Assembly (NCBI GenBank): GCA_012744435.1
Contig: JAAYCA010000059.1
Location: 1 to 46,331 of the forward strand
Origin: Bacteroidales bacterium
GTDB taxonomy: Bacteria; Bacteroidota; Bacteroidia; Bacteroidales; UBA932
Reading direction: 5' to 3'
DNA: 46,331 bases
Shown here: positions 10,632 through 19,507 of the stretch, piece by piece
How positions within the stretch are numbered: position 1 is the stretch's first letter
Layout: each line of letters starts with the position of its first letter
The notes under the pieces: generated by a model
Database searches by the model: none
What the model saw: only the letters and a program-made list of their open reading frames with translations
What the model was told of the DNA's origin: nothing
Program-made: the position numbers and the translations under genes

Positions 10632-11444
10632 ATGCGCACCCTGCAAGACAAGGTCATCATCGTGACGGGAGCCAGCTCCGGCATCGGACTGGCTTCTGCG
10701 CGTCAGTTCGGCAGCGAAGGCGCGAAGGTCGTCATGGCCGCGCGTTCCTATGACAAACTGCTCGAACTGGCTCCGTCTGTGGCTCCGCCCGAGCGGGTGC
10801 TGTGCGTGCGCTGTGACGTATCGCAGGAAGCGGACTGCCGCGCGCTCGTGGAGGCGACGGTGGCGCGTTTCGGGCGCATCGACATCCTGGTCAACAACGC
10901 CGGCCTGTCCATGCGCGCGATGTTCAAGGACCTGGATCTCAAGGTGATCCGTACCTTGATGGACGTCAATTTCTGGGGTACGGTCCATTGCACCAAGTTC
11001 GCCCTCCCGTACCTGCTGGAGACGAAGGGCTCCGTGGTCGGCGTGATCTCCGTCGCCGGCCTCTCCGCCCTGCCGGCCCGGACGGGCTACAGTGCATCGA
11101 AATACGCCATCCGCGGCTTTCTGGATGCGATCCGCATGGAGCACCTCAAGGACGGACTCAACGTCCTCGTGTTCGCGCCCGGCTACATTTCTTCCAATGT
11201 CCGCAAAGCCGCCCTTACGGCGGATGGCTCCCCCCAGGGCGATACACCGCTCGACGAGGGCCGTCTGATGAGTGCGGAAGAGTGCGCGAAACGGCTTTCG
11301 CGCGCCCTGCGCCGCCGTCGGTCCCAGGTCATCCTGAGCCTGCTCGGCCGCGCGACGGTGCACGCGCACTACCTTGTGCCGCGCCTGCTGGACAAATGGA
11401 CCTACAGCTATGTCTCCCGGGAACCGGGCAGCCCTTTCAAGTAA
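10632..11444 (+). CDS. short-chain dehydrogenase/reductase, probable 3-ketosphinganine reductase
   Basis: A 270-residue classical SDR predicted to reduce the 3-keto product of the preceding enzyme with NAD(P)H. The Rossmann motif TGASSGIG lies at 12-19. NNAG follows at about residue 89. The catalytic Tyr153 and Lys157 lie in YSASK, preceded by a serine-containing strand (VGVISVAGLSA). FAPGYISSNVRK follows, as in the KDSR/DHRS7-like group. The C-terminal extension is basic and hydrophobic. It starts 8 bases after the acyltransferase and ends 6 bases before the HD phosphodiesterase, so it is in an operon. The substrate is inferred from the pairing. The fold and cofactor use are read from sequence. 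Confidence 0.83.
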   Translation: MRTLQDKVIIVTGASSGIGLASARQFGSEGAKVVMAARSYDKLLELAPSVAPPERVLCVRCDVSQEADCRALVEATVARFGRIDILVNNAGLSMRAMFKDLDLKVIRTLMDVNFWGTVHCTKFALPYLLETKGSVVGVISVAGLSALPARTGYSASKYAIRGFLDAIRMEHLKDGLNVLVFAPGYISSNVRKAALTADGSPQGDTPLDEGRLMSAEECAKRLSRALRRRRSQVILSLLGRATVHAHYLVPRLLDKWTYSYVSREPGSPFK

Positions 11445-11450
11445 CTGTCC

Positions 11451-13508
11451 ATGAAAAAGGATTCCTTCCGCATCATCGTCCCGCTCGGCATTGCGTTCCT
11501 GCTGCTTGTGCTGCTCATCCCGAGGAGTGCCAAGTTCGCCTACGACTACCACAAGGGCCGGACCTGGAAATACGAGACGCTGTATGCACAGTTCGATTTC
11601 CCGATCTACAAGACCGAGGAACAGATCCTCGCGGAGCGCGGAGGGACGGCGACGGAAGCGATCCCGTATTACAAATATTCCGACGAGACGGTAAGCCGCA
11701 ATCTGCGTTCGGCCGAACGGCTGGAGCTGGGCAGGCTGCGCAGTGCGGTCGTTTCCGCAATGCGCGCCATCTATCAGAAAGGCGTGCTGGAAGATGAAGG
11801 CGGCCGCCGGCATGCTTCGCCGCTGCCGGAGGTCATCTACATCCAGCGGGACAAGCGGGCCGTCAAGTATCCGGCGGCGGAAGTGTACCGACTGACGGAG
11901 GCCCGCGCCCGGCTGCTCGCCGACCTTTCGGACGTCTCCGACGCCAATGTCGACTCGATCCTCCTCGCTACGGGCGCCTACGACCTGCTGGTGCCGAACC
12001 TGATCTATGACGAGCAGACCACGGCCCTGGTCCACGCCGAGTCGGCGACCAGCGTTTCTCCGACGTCGGGTTATGTGACCTCGGGGCAGCTGATCGTCAG
12101 CGAAGGGGAGATCGTGACGGCGGAGATCGCCCAGATGCTGGATTCCTACAAGCGTGAATTCGAAGCGAATATGGGTTACGAAGGAGAGCCGGCGCTGATG
12201 GTGCTCGGCAACATCCTGATCGCGCTGGCGATCGTTGCCCTGCTCTTCCTGTCCGTCTATTTCAACAATCCGAAGCTTTTTTCCGACACGCGTTTCCCGT
12301 ATCTGATGGTCGTGTTCATGCTGTTCGCGGCCGTGACGCTGATCCTGGAACGCGTGGACGAGAAGATCCTGTATTTCGTGCCGTTCACCCTGGCGGCCCT
12401 GCTTCTGCAGGCGTTCATGAAGAACCGGGTGGTGGTGCCCGTCTATGTCGTTTCCCTGCTCCCGTTGCTGATCTTTTCGCATGACGGAGCCGTGCTGTTC
12501 GTGATGTTTTTCGTGGCCGGTATGGTCGCGGTCCTCGCGTTCCGCTATTTCAACCGGGGTTGGCGGCAGTTCGTGACGGCCCTGATCACCTTTGCCGTGC
12601 TGGCACTGGTGTACTTGGGCTTCCACGCGGCGGACCTGGTGGCCGGCAACGTGTGGCGGGCCTTGCTCAGCCTCTTCGTCGGCTCGATGCTGACGGTGGC
12701 GGGCTATCCGCTCATCTACCTGTTCGAGCGCATCTTCAACCTGGTCTCCAATTCGCGGCTCATCGAGCTGTGCGATGTGTCCAACCCGCTGATCCGGGAG
12801 CTGGAACAGAAGGCCCCGGGGACTTTCCAGCACTCCCTGCAGGTGATGAACATGGCCGATACCGTGGCGAGGGCGGTGGACGCCAACGCCGACCTGGTGC
12901 GCGCCGGCGCGCTGTACCATGACATCGGCAAGATGAACAATCCGCTCTGTTTCATCGAGAACGAATCCCTGATGATCCGGGATGGCGCGCCCAACTACCA
13001 CAGCGGGCTGACCCCGGAGCAGAGCGCCCATGATATCATCTGCCACGTCGCGGACGGCGTGGAGATCGCACAGAAGCACCGCCTGCCGGGCATCATCATC
13101 GATTTCATCCGGAGCCACCACGGCACCACGACCACCGGTTTCTTCTACAACCGCTATCTGCAGGCCGGCGGCGATCCGGCGATGACGGGCGAGTTCCGCT
13201 ATCCCGGCATGAAGCCGCTGACCAAGGAGCAGATCATCCTGATGCTGTGCGACAGCGTCGAGGCGGCGTCCCGTACCTTGACGGCGTTCACGCCGGAGGC
13301 CTATTCCGCCTTCGTGGAGCGTATCGTGGCCGGCAAGATGGAGGAGGGGCAGTTCGACCGGGCCGACATCTCCATCAGCGAGTTGGGCACGGTCAAGGAG
13401 ACGCTCAAGCAATATCTTGCCCAGATCCACCACGAGCGGGTCGTCTATCCACAGAACAAACAAAGAAAAACCATAAGGAAAAATGAAAGTAAAAGAGAAG
13501 AAAATTGA
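11451..13508 (+). CDS. 7TM-HD phosphodiesterase, PgpH type (probable c-di-AMP hydrolase)
   Basis: A 685-residue inner-membrane protein with the full PgpH layout. TM1 is at about 10-27 and an extracytoplasmic 7TMR-HDED domain spans about 30-245. A block of seven hydrophobic segments spans about 247-430. A cytosolic HD domain follows, with the HSLQV histidine near 460, YHDIGK near 488 and RSHHGTTTTGFF further on. Characterised PgpH proteins hydrolyse cyclic di-AMP to pApA, and the same activity is inferred here. It begins 6 bases after the SDR gene. Its last 26 bases overlap the trigger-factor start in another frame, so translation of the two is probably coupled. The C-terminal tail is short and lysine-rich. 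Confidence 0.9.
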   Translation: MKKDSFRIIVPLGIAFLLLVLLIPRSAKFAYDYHKGRTWKYETLYAQFDFPIYKTEEQILAERGGTATEAIPYYKYSDETVSRNLRSAERLELGRLRSAVVSAMRAIYQKGVLEDEGGRRHASPLPEVIYIQRDKRAVKYPAAEVYRLTEARARLLADLSDVSDANVDSILLATGAYDLLVPNLIYDEQTTALVHAESATSVSPTSGYVTSGQLIVSEGEIVTAEIAQMLDSYKREFEANMGYEGEPALMVLGNILIALAIVALLFLSVYFNNPKLFSDTRFPYLMVVFMLFAAVTLILERVDEKILYFVPFTLAALLLQAFMKNRVVVPVYVVSLLPLLIFSHDGAVLFVMFFVAGMVAVLAFRYFNRGWRQFVTALITFAVLALVYLGFHAADLVAGNVWRALLSLFVGSMLTVAGYPLIYLFERIFNLVSNSRLIELCDVSNPLIRELEQKAPGTFQHSLQVMNMADTVARAVDANADLVRAGALYHDIGKMNNPLCFIENESLMIRDGAPNYHSGLTPEQSAHDIICHVADGVEIAQKHRLPGIIIDFIRSHHGTTTTGFFYNRYLQAGGDPAMTGEFRYPGMKPLTKEQIILMLCDSVEAASRTLTAFTPEAYSAFVERIVAGKMEEGQFDRADISISELGTVKETLKQYLAQIHHERVVYPQNKQRKTIRKNESKREEN

Positions 13509-14484
13509 TGATCTCAACCGCGAGCTGACCATCGAAGTGGCCGCGGCCGATTATGAGGAGATTGAGAAGAAGAAACTGGCGGACCGTCGCCGTACGGCCG
13601 ATTTCAAGGGCTTCCGCAAGGGAATGGTCCCCGCGTCGCTGATCAAGCGCGTGTATGGCGAGCAGGCGCTGGTCGAGTCCGTGAACCAGGTGATCGGAAA
13701 GGCTTTGGACGAGCATATCCGCAACAAAAAGCTCCGCATCCTGGGCGAGCCCCTCACATCGGAGAAGCAGCCGGAGATCGAGTGGGTGGACGGAGGTGAT
13801 TTTACCTTCGTCTTCGACCTGGGTCTCAGTCCCGAAGTGGCCGTGGAGGTGGAGAAGGCCGACACCGTCCCTTCCTACACCGTTACCGTGACGGCCAAGG
13901 ACAAGGCCCCGATGATCGAGAACCTCAAAAAATACTATGAGGAGCACAAGGAAGAGGCCCAGGAAGCCAAGTCCGACGAGGACATCGAGAAAGAGGTATC
14001 TGAGCGCCTGAAAGGGCAGTACAAGAGCGAGGCCGAGTGGCGTCTGACCAAGGATATCCGCAATTTCTATATCGGCAAGGCCGGCATTTCGCTTCCGGAG
14101 GCATTCCTGAAGCGCTGGCTGCTCGAGGCCAACGGCGGCAAGGTTTCGGCCGAAGACGTGGAGAAGGATTTCGCCGGTTTCGCCGAGGACTTCAAGTGGC
14201 AGCTGGTCCGTGGCCATCTGATGGAAAAATGGGGTTTCAAGGTCGAGGAGAAGGACCTGCACGAGCAGGCGGAGGCCTTCGCCCGTTACCAGTATGCCAT
14301 GTACGGCATCGGCAACGTTCCCGACGATATGGTGAAGGAGATGGCCGTCAACATGCTCCAGGACCAGAAGCAGGTGGACCGGCTCTTCGAGCAGGTCGAG
14401 GACCGCATGGTGCTCGACAAGATCCGGGAGACCATTACGCTCAAGCCGACCAAGATCAGCGCTGCGAAATTCCGCGAGCTGTAA
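13483..14484 (+). CDS. tig: trigger factor lacking the FKBP (PPIase) domain
   Basis: Ribosome-bound chaperone for nascent chains. The 333 residues are about 100-120 fewer than usual (E. coli 432, Bacteroides about 450). The N-terminal ribosome-binding domain is present, with FKGFRKGMVP at 41-50 and ILGEPL near 86-91. After the second N-domain strand set (DFTFVFDLGLSPEV) the sequence passes, by about residue 140, into the helical C-terminal chaperone domain (AEWRLTKDIRNFY, YGIGNVPDDMV, near the end ITLKPTKISAAKF). No segment resembles the FKBP fold normally inserted at about 150-245. The frame is clean, so this looks like a natural domain loss. The first 26 bases overlap the phosphodiesterase gene. 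Confidence 0.9.
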   Translation: MKVKEKKIDDLNRELTIEVAAADYEEIEKKKLADRRRTADFKGFRKGMVPASLIKRVYGEQALVESVNQVIGKALDEHIRNKKLRILGEPLTSEKQPEIEWVDGGDFTFVFDLGLSPEVAVEVEKADTVPSYTVTVTAKDKAPMIENLKKYYEEHKEEAQEAKSDEDIEKEVSERLKGQYKSEAEWRLTKDIRNFYIGKAGISLPEAFLKRWLLEANGGKVSAEDVEKDFAGFAEDFKWQLVRGHLMEKWGFKVEEKDLHEQAEAFARYQYAMYGIGNVPDDMVKEMAVNMLQDQKQVDRLFEQVEDRMVLDKIRETITLKPTKISAAKFREL

Positions 14485-14525
14485 TTCTCCGCCCCGAACG
14501 ATAAGGAACATCAAAGATTAGCGAT

Positions 14526-15170
14526 ATGCCGACGATTGGAGAGATGATCATGCGGATTGCGATTGGAGGCCTGCTGGGCGCTCTGATCGGTCTGGAACGC
14601 CATCTCCGTGCCAAGGAGGCGGGTATCCGCACGCATTTCCTGGTGGGACTGGGCAGTGCCCTGTTCATGGTGATTTCACAGTTCGGTTTCGGCGATGCCG
14701 AACGTTATGATGCGGCCCGCGTGGCCGCCCAGGTCGTTTCCGGCATGGGCTTCCTCGGTGCCGGCCTCATCATTTTCCATAAGAATTCCGTCCGCGGCCT
14801 GACGACGGCGGCCGGCATCTGGGTGGTTTCGGCCATCGGTCTGGCGGCCGGGGCCGGGATGTTCTGGGTGGCGGCGGCCGCAGCCATGATGGCCGTGGTC
14901 TGCCTGGAGGCCCTTCATTTCGTCATGCGGGGCTATGACCGCCGCCAGATGTGCATCTGCTTCAGCGCCACCTCCGAGGCGGCGGTGCAGTCCGTGCTGC
15001 AGCGTTTCGGCCGCGACATCGACTCGTACTCCATCGAGCGGGATGGCGCCACCCTCCGGGGGAAGATCACCCTCCGGGTCAACACCCGCGATTATGCGGG
15101 ACTCTTCCTGACGACGACCCGCGACCTCGAGGGCATCACCCTCGACAAGATCGAGCCTGTCGAGGAGTGA
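14526..15170 (+). CDS. MgtC/SapB family inner-membrane protein
   Basis: A 214-residue protein. The N-terminal 120 residues hold four or five hydrophobic helices with family marks: GGLLGALIGLERHLRAKEAGIRTH split over residues 14-37, VSGMGFLGAGLI and GLTTAAGIWVVSAIGLAAGAG. Residues 135-214 form a soluble ACT-like domain (MCICFSATSEAAVQSVLQRF). MgtC proteins are linked to growth in low magnesium and to control of F-type ATP synthase or K+ transport. The ligand here is unknown. It ends with a single base between its stop and the stop of the convergent M20 peptidase, leaving no room for a dedicated terminator. Confidence 0.9.
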   Translation: MPTIGEMIMRIAIGGLLGALIGLERHLRAKEAGIRTHFLVGLGSALFMVISQFGFGDAERYDAARVAAQVVSGMGFLGAGLIIFHKNSVRGLTTAAGIWVVSAIGLAAGAGMFWVAAAAAMMAVVCLEALHFVMRGYDRRQMCICFSATSEAAVQSVLQRFGRDIDSYSIERDGATLRGKITLRVNTRDYAGLFLTTTRDLEGITLDKIEPVEE

Positions 15171-15171
15171 C

Positions 15172-16521
15172 TTACTGCCAATAATCGTAGAATTTTGCGA
15201 TAGACTCCATCCCGGCGAAGAACTGCCTGAGGAGGTAGCTCTCGTTGGGGGAGTGGATGGTGTCGCGCTCCAGGCCGAATCCCATCAGGAGCGGGTCGAT
15301 GTGCAGGATCTTCTGCATTTCGCCCAGGATGCCGATAGAGCCGCCGCCGCGGGCGGGCACGGGGTCCATCCCATAGACTTCGCCGATGGCGCGTGAGGCG
15401 GCCCGGTAGGCGTCCGAGCTGATCGGAATCGTGAAACCGTCGCAGCCCTCGCAGGGCGTCACTTCCACCTTGACATATTTCGGGGCGATCTTCTTGAAGT
15501 GCCTCTCGAAGAGTTTCGTGATCTCTGCGCTGCGCTGGTCCGGGACCAGGCGCATGGAGATCTTGGCGTGCGCCTCGGAGGGGAGCACGGTCTTGGCGCC
15601 CGCCCCGGTGTAGCCGCCCCAGATGCCGCAGACGTCCAGGCAGGGACGGATGGCGGTGCGCTCGAGGGTGGTGTAGCCCTTCTCCCCGCGCACCGCGCGG
15701 ATGTCGAGGAATTCCTTGTATTCCTTCATGTCGAACGGAGCCCGGGCGAGCATCCGCCTGTCCTCACGGGAGAGCTCCTGGACCTTGTCGTAGAAGCCCG
15801 GCACGGTGACGCGTCCGTCGTCGTCGATCAGCGTGGCGATCATCTCGCAGAGGACCTGGATGGGGTTCGCCACGGCGCCTCCGAAATGGCCGGAATGCAG
15901 GTCCTTGTTGGGTCCGACCACCTTGACTTCCAGGTAGCTCAGGCCCCGCATGCCGCAGTTGACCGAAGGGACCTTGTCGCTGATCATCGTGGTGTCGCTG
16001 ACCAGACAGATATCCGCTTTCAAAAGCTTCCTGTTCGCCTTGATCCAGGCCGGCAGCGAAGGGCTGCTGATCTCCTCCTCTCCCTCGAAAAGGAACTTGA
16101 CGTTGTGGGCGAGCTTGCCGGTTCGTACGAGGTACTCGAAAGCCTTGACATGCATGAACAGCTGCCCCTTGTCGTCGTTGGCTCCGCGGCCCCAGATGGC
16201 GCCGTCGTGCACCTGCGGATCGAACGGGTCGTGGTTCCATTTGTCCAAGGGCTCCACCGGCTGGACGTCGTAGTGCCCGTAGACGAGTATGGTGCGGGCT
16301 TTCGGATCGATGATCTTCTGCCCGAAGACGACCGGATGGCCGGCGGTCTCGCAGACCCCGGCTTCGTCGGCGCCCGCCTCGATCAGCAGGTCGGCGAGGG
16401 TCTCGGCGCAGAAATACATGTCGGCCCTGTGCTCGGGCTTGGCGCTGACGGAGGGGATGCGCAGGAGCGTGAACAGTTCCTCGAGAAAACGCTCCCGGTT
16501 CTGCTCTATGTAGGTTTTCAT
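15172..16521 (-). CDS. M20 family metallopeptidase (dipeptidase-like)
   Basis: A 449-residue zinc hydrolase predicted to cleave dipeptides or a C-terminal residue in the cytosol. The start is the ATG at 16521, which overlaps the upstream stop by 4 bases (ATGA). An upstream extension of the frame is antisense-like and proline-rich. Metal and catalytic motifs are VYGHYDVQP (His83, Asp85), GRGANDDKG (bridging Asp) and FEGEEEISSP (general base Glu and zinc-binding Glu). A dimerisation lid with LEVKVVGPNKDLHSG follows. It matches the M20 dipeptidase/CNDP-like subgroup rather than DapE. It is last in a four-gene cluster with the DPP-IV-like exopeptidase, which suggests it finishes peptide breakdown. 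No signal peptide is seen. Confidence 0.92.
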   Translation of the reverse strand: MKTYIEQNRERFLEELFTLLRIPSVSAKPEHRADMYFCAETLADLLIEAGADEAGVCETAGHPVVFGQKIIDPKARTILVYGHYDVQPVEPLDKWNHDPFDPQVHDGAIWGRGANDDKGQLFMHVKAFEYLVRTGKLAHNVKFLFEGEEEISSPSLPAWIKANRKLLKADICLVSDTTMISDKVPSVNCGMRGLSYLEVKVVGPNKDLHSGHFGGAVANPIQVLCEMIATLIDDDGRVTVPGFYDKVQELSREDRRMLARAPFDMKEYKEFLDIRAVRGEKGYTTLERTAIRPCLDVCGIWGGYTGAGAKTVLPSEAHAKISMRLVPDQRSAEITKLFERHFKKIAPKYVKVEVTPCEGCDGFTIPISSDAYRAASRAIGEVYGMDPVPARGGGSIGILGEMQKILHIDPLLMGFGLERDTIHSPNESYLLRQFFAGMESIAKFYDYWQ

Positions 16522-17657
16522 TGGCGGCGGAGGGTCTTGGAAGTGAGGTTGAGATGATACTTGAAAGTACGTCTGCCGTGGTAGTAGGACATCTCGACCG
16601 TGTTGGCGTCGTCGAAAGCGATGCTGTTCAGCAGGCGGTCGCGGTAGTGGTCCAGGCATTCGGGTTCGGCCCAGGCGAGGACGTAATTCTTATCCGCCTT
16701 CTGGTATACGACGATCACCGTGTAGTCGCGGTGGTCGAACATGGCGGCGGTGTATTTTGAAGAATTCTTCTTTCCCTTGGCCTTGGTGTACTCTTCCACC
16801 AGGGAACAGTTCTCCGGCAGGATATTGAATTTCAGGTGCGTGGCATTTGTCAGGGCCTCCGGGTTCACGTCCAGCCACCAATGGATGGCGGCGTCGGTGA
16901 GATAGAAGTTCTCCGGAATCTCTTCCAGCATGGGATTGGACCGGACCTCCTGAAGCAACAGACGCATCCAGGGACGTTCCATCCCGCTGAGCACCGTCTC
17001 GTTGATGCGGCCGCTGAGGTGGTAGGGGGCCGGGTCGTCCGATGTGTGCTGGTTGATCCCGTAGAAGGACACGCAGCCGAATTCGTCGGTCTGCGGGGCG
17101 TAGGCGGCGGCGACGTAGGTCTGCTCCGTGCTTTGCTGGTCATCCAGCAGATAGTTGAAACGCAGGAAGCGCGTCCCGCGGACCGTGATCACGGAAGTAC
17201 TGTCCACGAAATACCGGCAGACCGCCTCCCCCTCGGGTGCGGCGGGCGCATCATAGACGCTTTCCTCCGACCAGCCGTCCCGACCCAGCACGAAGGAAAC
17301 GATGCGCACCTGGTCCAGCCACAGACCTTCGCCGTCCAGGCAGACGGCATAGATGCGGTCCACGGCCTCCCGCCGGTCGGCGATGGCACGGAATTCCGTA
17401 TCCTCGGGCAGGAGCGGCGCGGCAATGGCCGTGGCCTGTTCCATGTCATAGGGGGAAATGTTGAGCAGGGTGTCCTTGCGCGCCAGGATATCCTCCGCAT
17501 ACACGGAGGACGGGTATTTCTTGAGGAACTTGTCGAAGGCGGCGACGGACGGCTTCGACAGGGTCTTGTTGTAGAGCTTGGTCTCCGCTTTCTTCTGTGC
17601 GGAAAGGGGGGCGGCCGCCAGCAGCAGGGCCAGGGCGGCGGTCAGGATTCTTTTCAT
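16518..17657 (-). CDS. secreted protein of unknown function
   Basis: A 379-residue exported protein with signal peptide MKRILTAALALLLAAAPLSAQ. After it, residues 25-60 (LYNKTLSKPSVAAFDKFLKKYPSS) look like a single TPR-type helix pair. The rest is mixed alpha/beta with no motif that I recognise. No lipobox is seen and only one cysteine-poor segment (DEFGCVSF) is present. It overlaps both neighbours by 4 bases (ATGA), so it is co-translated with the DPP-IV-like peptidase before it and the M20 peptidase after it. An envelope role connected with peptide use is a guess from position only. Confidence 0.8.
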   Translation of the reverse strand: MKRILTAALALLLAAAPLSAQKKAETKLYNKTLSKPSVAAFDKFLKKYPSSVYAEDILARKDTLLNISPYDMEQATAIAAPLLPEDTEFRAIADRREAVDRIYAVCLDGEGLWLDQVRIVSFVLGRDGWSEESVYDAPAAPEGEAVCRYFVDSTSVITVRGTRFLRFNYLLDDQQSTEQTYVAAAYAPQTDEFGCVSFYGINQHTSDDPAPYHLSGRINETVLSGMERPWMRLLLQEVRSNPMLEEIPENFYLTDAAIHWWLDVNPEALTNATHLKFNILPENCSLVEEYTKAKGKKNSSKYTAAMFDHRDYTVIVVYQKADKNYVLAWAEPECLDHYRDRLLNSIAFDDANTVEMSYYHGRRTFKYHLNLTSKTLRRQ

Positions 17658-19507
17658 AAGAACGTCTCGAAATAGTCGGTGATTTTTTCATACAGGTGCA
17701 CGCGGGCCTTGCCGACCATGTTGTGCTCGTCCATCGGGTAGGGGAACCAGTCCACGGGGACGCCTTCCTCGATGCAAGCCTGCACGAAACTGAGGGAATG
17801 CTGGGGGACGACGGTGCCGTCCAGGACGCCCTGGCAGATCAGCACGCGGCCGGTCAGGTCCTTGGCACGCGGGATCAGGGAACTGCCCTCGAAGCCGTCG
17901 GGATTGGTCTCCGGACGGTCCATGTAGCGTTCGCCGTACATGACTTCATACCATTTCCAGTCGATGACCGGCCCACCCGCGACGGACACCTTGAAGAAGC
18001 CGGGGTTGCGGGTCGTGAGCGACAGGGTCATAAAGCCGCCGTAGCTCCATCCATGCACGCCGATGCGGCTCCGGTCGATCCAGGGGGAACGGTCCAGCAA
18101 AGCCCGGATGCCGGCCATCTGGTCGGCCACCTCGGCATCGCCGCAGTGCCGGTTGATGGCCTTTTCGAACGCGGCGCCCCGGTTCTGGGTGCCCCGGTTG
18201 TCCTGGACATAGACCACATAGCCCCGCTGGGCCATCAGCATCTCCCACATCCGGATGCTGCCCAGCCAGCTGTTGTTGACCATCTGGGAATGGGGCCCGC
18301 CGTACACATAGACGATGAGGGGATATTTCTTGGAAGGATCGAAATCCCTGGGATAGAACAGGCGGTAGTAGTTGTCGAACTGCCCGTCCGCGGAAGGCGT
18401 CGTGCCCAGTTCCACGCGGCACTGGGCGTACTCGTCCAGGGGATCGAGGGCGGTGAGGACCTTCTCCACCAATTTGCCGTCGGTGCGGCGCACCTGCGTG
18501 ACGCCGGGGACGTTGAAGGAGCTGTAGCGGTCGATGAACTGGCTGCAGTCCGGGGAGACGCTGACCTGGTGCCAGCCTTCCTCCGGGGTGAGGCGCTGGG
18601 GCTTCCCGCTGACCTTGCCCCGCCGGATCTGCACCCGGAACAGGTGGTTTTCCACGGGGGAGACTTCCGCCGAGGTGTAATAGACGTACCTGCCGTCGTT
18701 GGCGACGTAGGCCACGTCGGCGTCGACGGCCGTGATGCGTGTGATGTGGCTGAGCGTATCGCAGAGGTAGAGATTGCGGTAGCCGTCGCGGTTGTCGGTG
18801 CGGTAGAGGAACTGATAGCTGTCCTTCAGGAAATAGAGCGGATCGAGCGGCTCGATCCAGGCGTCGTTGCTCTCGGAGAGGATCGTGCGCACGAAGCGTC
18901 CGTCGTCGGCGCGGTACATGTTGAGGTTCATGTGGTGCTGGTCGCGGTCCACCACTTGCACGAAGATGTATTTGCCATCCGGCGCCCAGGTCACGTTGGT
19001 AAGGTAGCGCTCGTCGTCGAAGTCGCTCACCTGAAGGGTGGAAAGGACCTGACCCTCAAGGTCGCAGACACACACGGAGATGTGCTCCGAGGCCATGCCG
19101 GCCATGGGGTAGCGGATCAGTCTGCTCTCGCCGGTGCGGGAGGTGATGTCATAAAGCGGGTAAAGCGTGACGGCGGATTCGTCCTTGCGGTACACGGCGA
19201 TGCGGCTCCCGTCCGGGGAGGGGAAGACGCCCCCGTTGATGCCGAACTCGTTGCGGCTGACGGACTGGCCGTACACGATGCCGGGCCCTTCCGGCTGCGG
19301 GAGCTTCCACTGCGGGCGTTCGCGCCGGGGGCGCTCTTTGGTCAGCTGGCTGTCCTCGGTCCAGTACAGGGCGACGGATTCCGGATAGACGGAACGCTGC
19401 CCCTGGCCGACGGATTCGGCCACGGTGAGCAGGCGGGCCTGCGGATTACCTTCGGGATGCGTCGCCAGGATCCCGGCGACGAGCAGAATCAGAGCCTGGA
19501 CCATCAT
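17654..19507 (-). CDS. dipeptidyl peptidase IV-like serine peptidase (S9B)
   Basis: A 617-residue exopeptidase of the prolyl-oligopeptidase clan, predicted to release N-terminal dipeptides in the periplasm. Starting at 19507 (MMVQALILLVAGILA) gives a weak hydrophobic signal or anchor and an ATGA overlap with the gene before it. The frame extends further upstream only as a shadow. Residues about 40-370 form the DPP-IV beta-propeller. The alpha/beta-hydrolase domain follows, with the triad Ser488 (GWSYGGF), Asp563 (GVLDGTVV) and His595 (DEHNM). At 617 residues it is roughly 100 shorter than typical 720-740-residue relatives. The shortfall is in the propeller or N terminus, so a missed upstream start is possible but less likely. 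Confidence 0.9.
   Translation of the reverse strand: MMVQALILLVAGILATHPEGNPQARLLTVAESVGQGQRSVYPESVALYWTEDSQLTKERPRRERPQWKLPQPEGPGIVYGQSVSRNEFGINGGVFPSPDGSRIAVYRKDESAVTLYPLYDITSRTGESRLIRYPMAGMASEHISVCVCDLEGQVLSTLQVSDFDDERYLTNVTWAPDGKYIFVQVVDRDQHHMNLNMYRADDGRFVRTILSESNDAWIEPLDPLYFLKDSYQFLYRTDNRDGYRNLYLCDTLSHITRITAVDADVAYVANDGRYVYYTSAEVSPVENHLFRVQIRRGKVSGKPQRLTPEEGWHQVSVSPDCSQFIDRYSSFNVPGVTQVRRTDGKLVEKVLTALDPLDEYAQCRVELGTTPSADGQFDNYYRLFYPRDFDPSKKYPLIVYVYGGPHSQMVNNSWLGSIRMWEMLMAQRGYVVYVQDNRGTQNRGAAFEKAINRHCGDAEVADQMAGIRALLDRSPWIDRSRIGVHGWSYGGFMTLSLTTRNPGFFKVSVAGGPVIDWKWYEVMYGERYMDRPETNPDGFEGSSLIPRAKDLTGRVLICQGVLDGTVVPQHSLSFVQACIEEGVPVDWFPYPMDEHNMVGKARVHLYEKITDYFETFL

Noticed and set aside
10458..13532. 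A 1,024-codon open frame on the minus strand
   Set aside because: Antisense to the acyltransferase, SDR and PgpH-type genes. Long antisense frames are expected at this GC content.
17654..19507. Prolyl oligopeptidase or acylaminoacyl peptidase for the S9 enzyme
   Set aside because: The DPP-IV type propeller and the C-terminal context (DEHNMVGKARVHLYEKI) fit S9B better.
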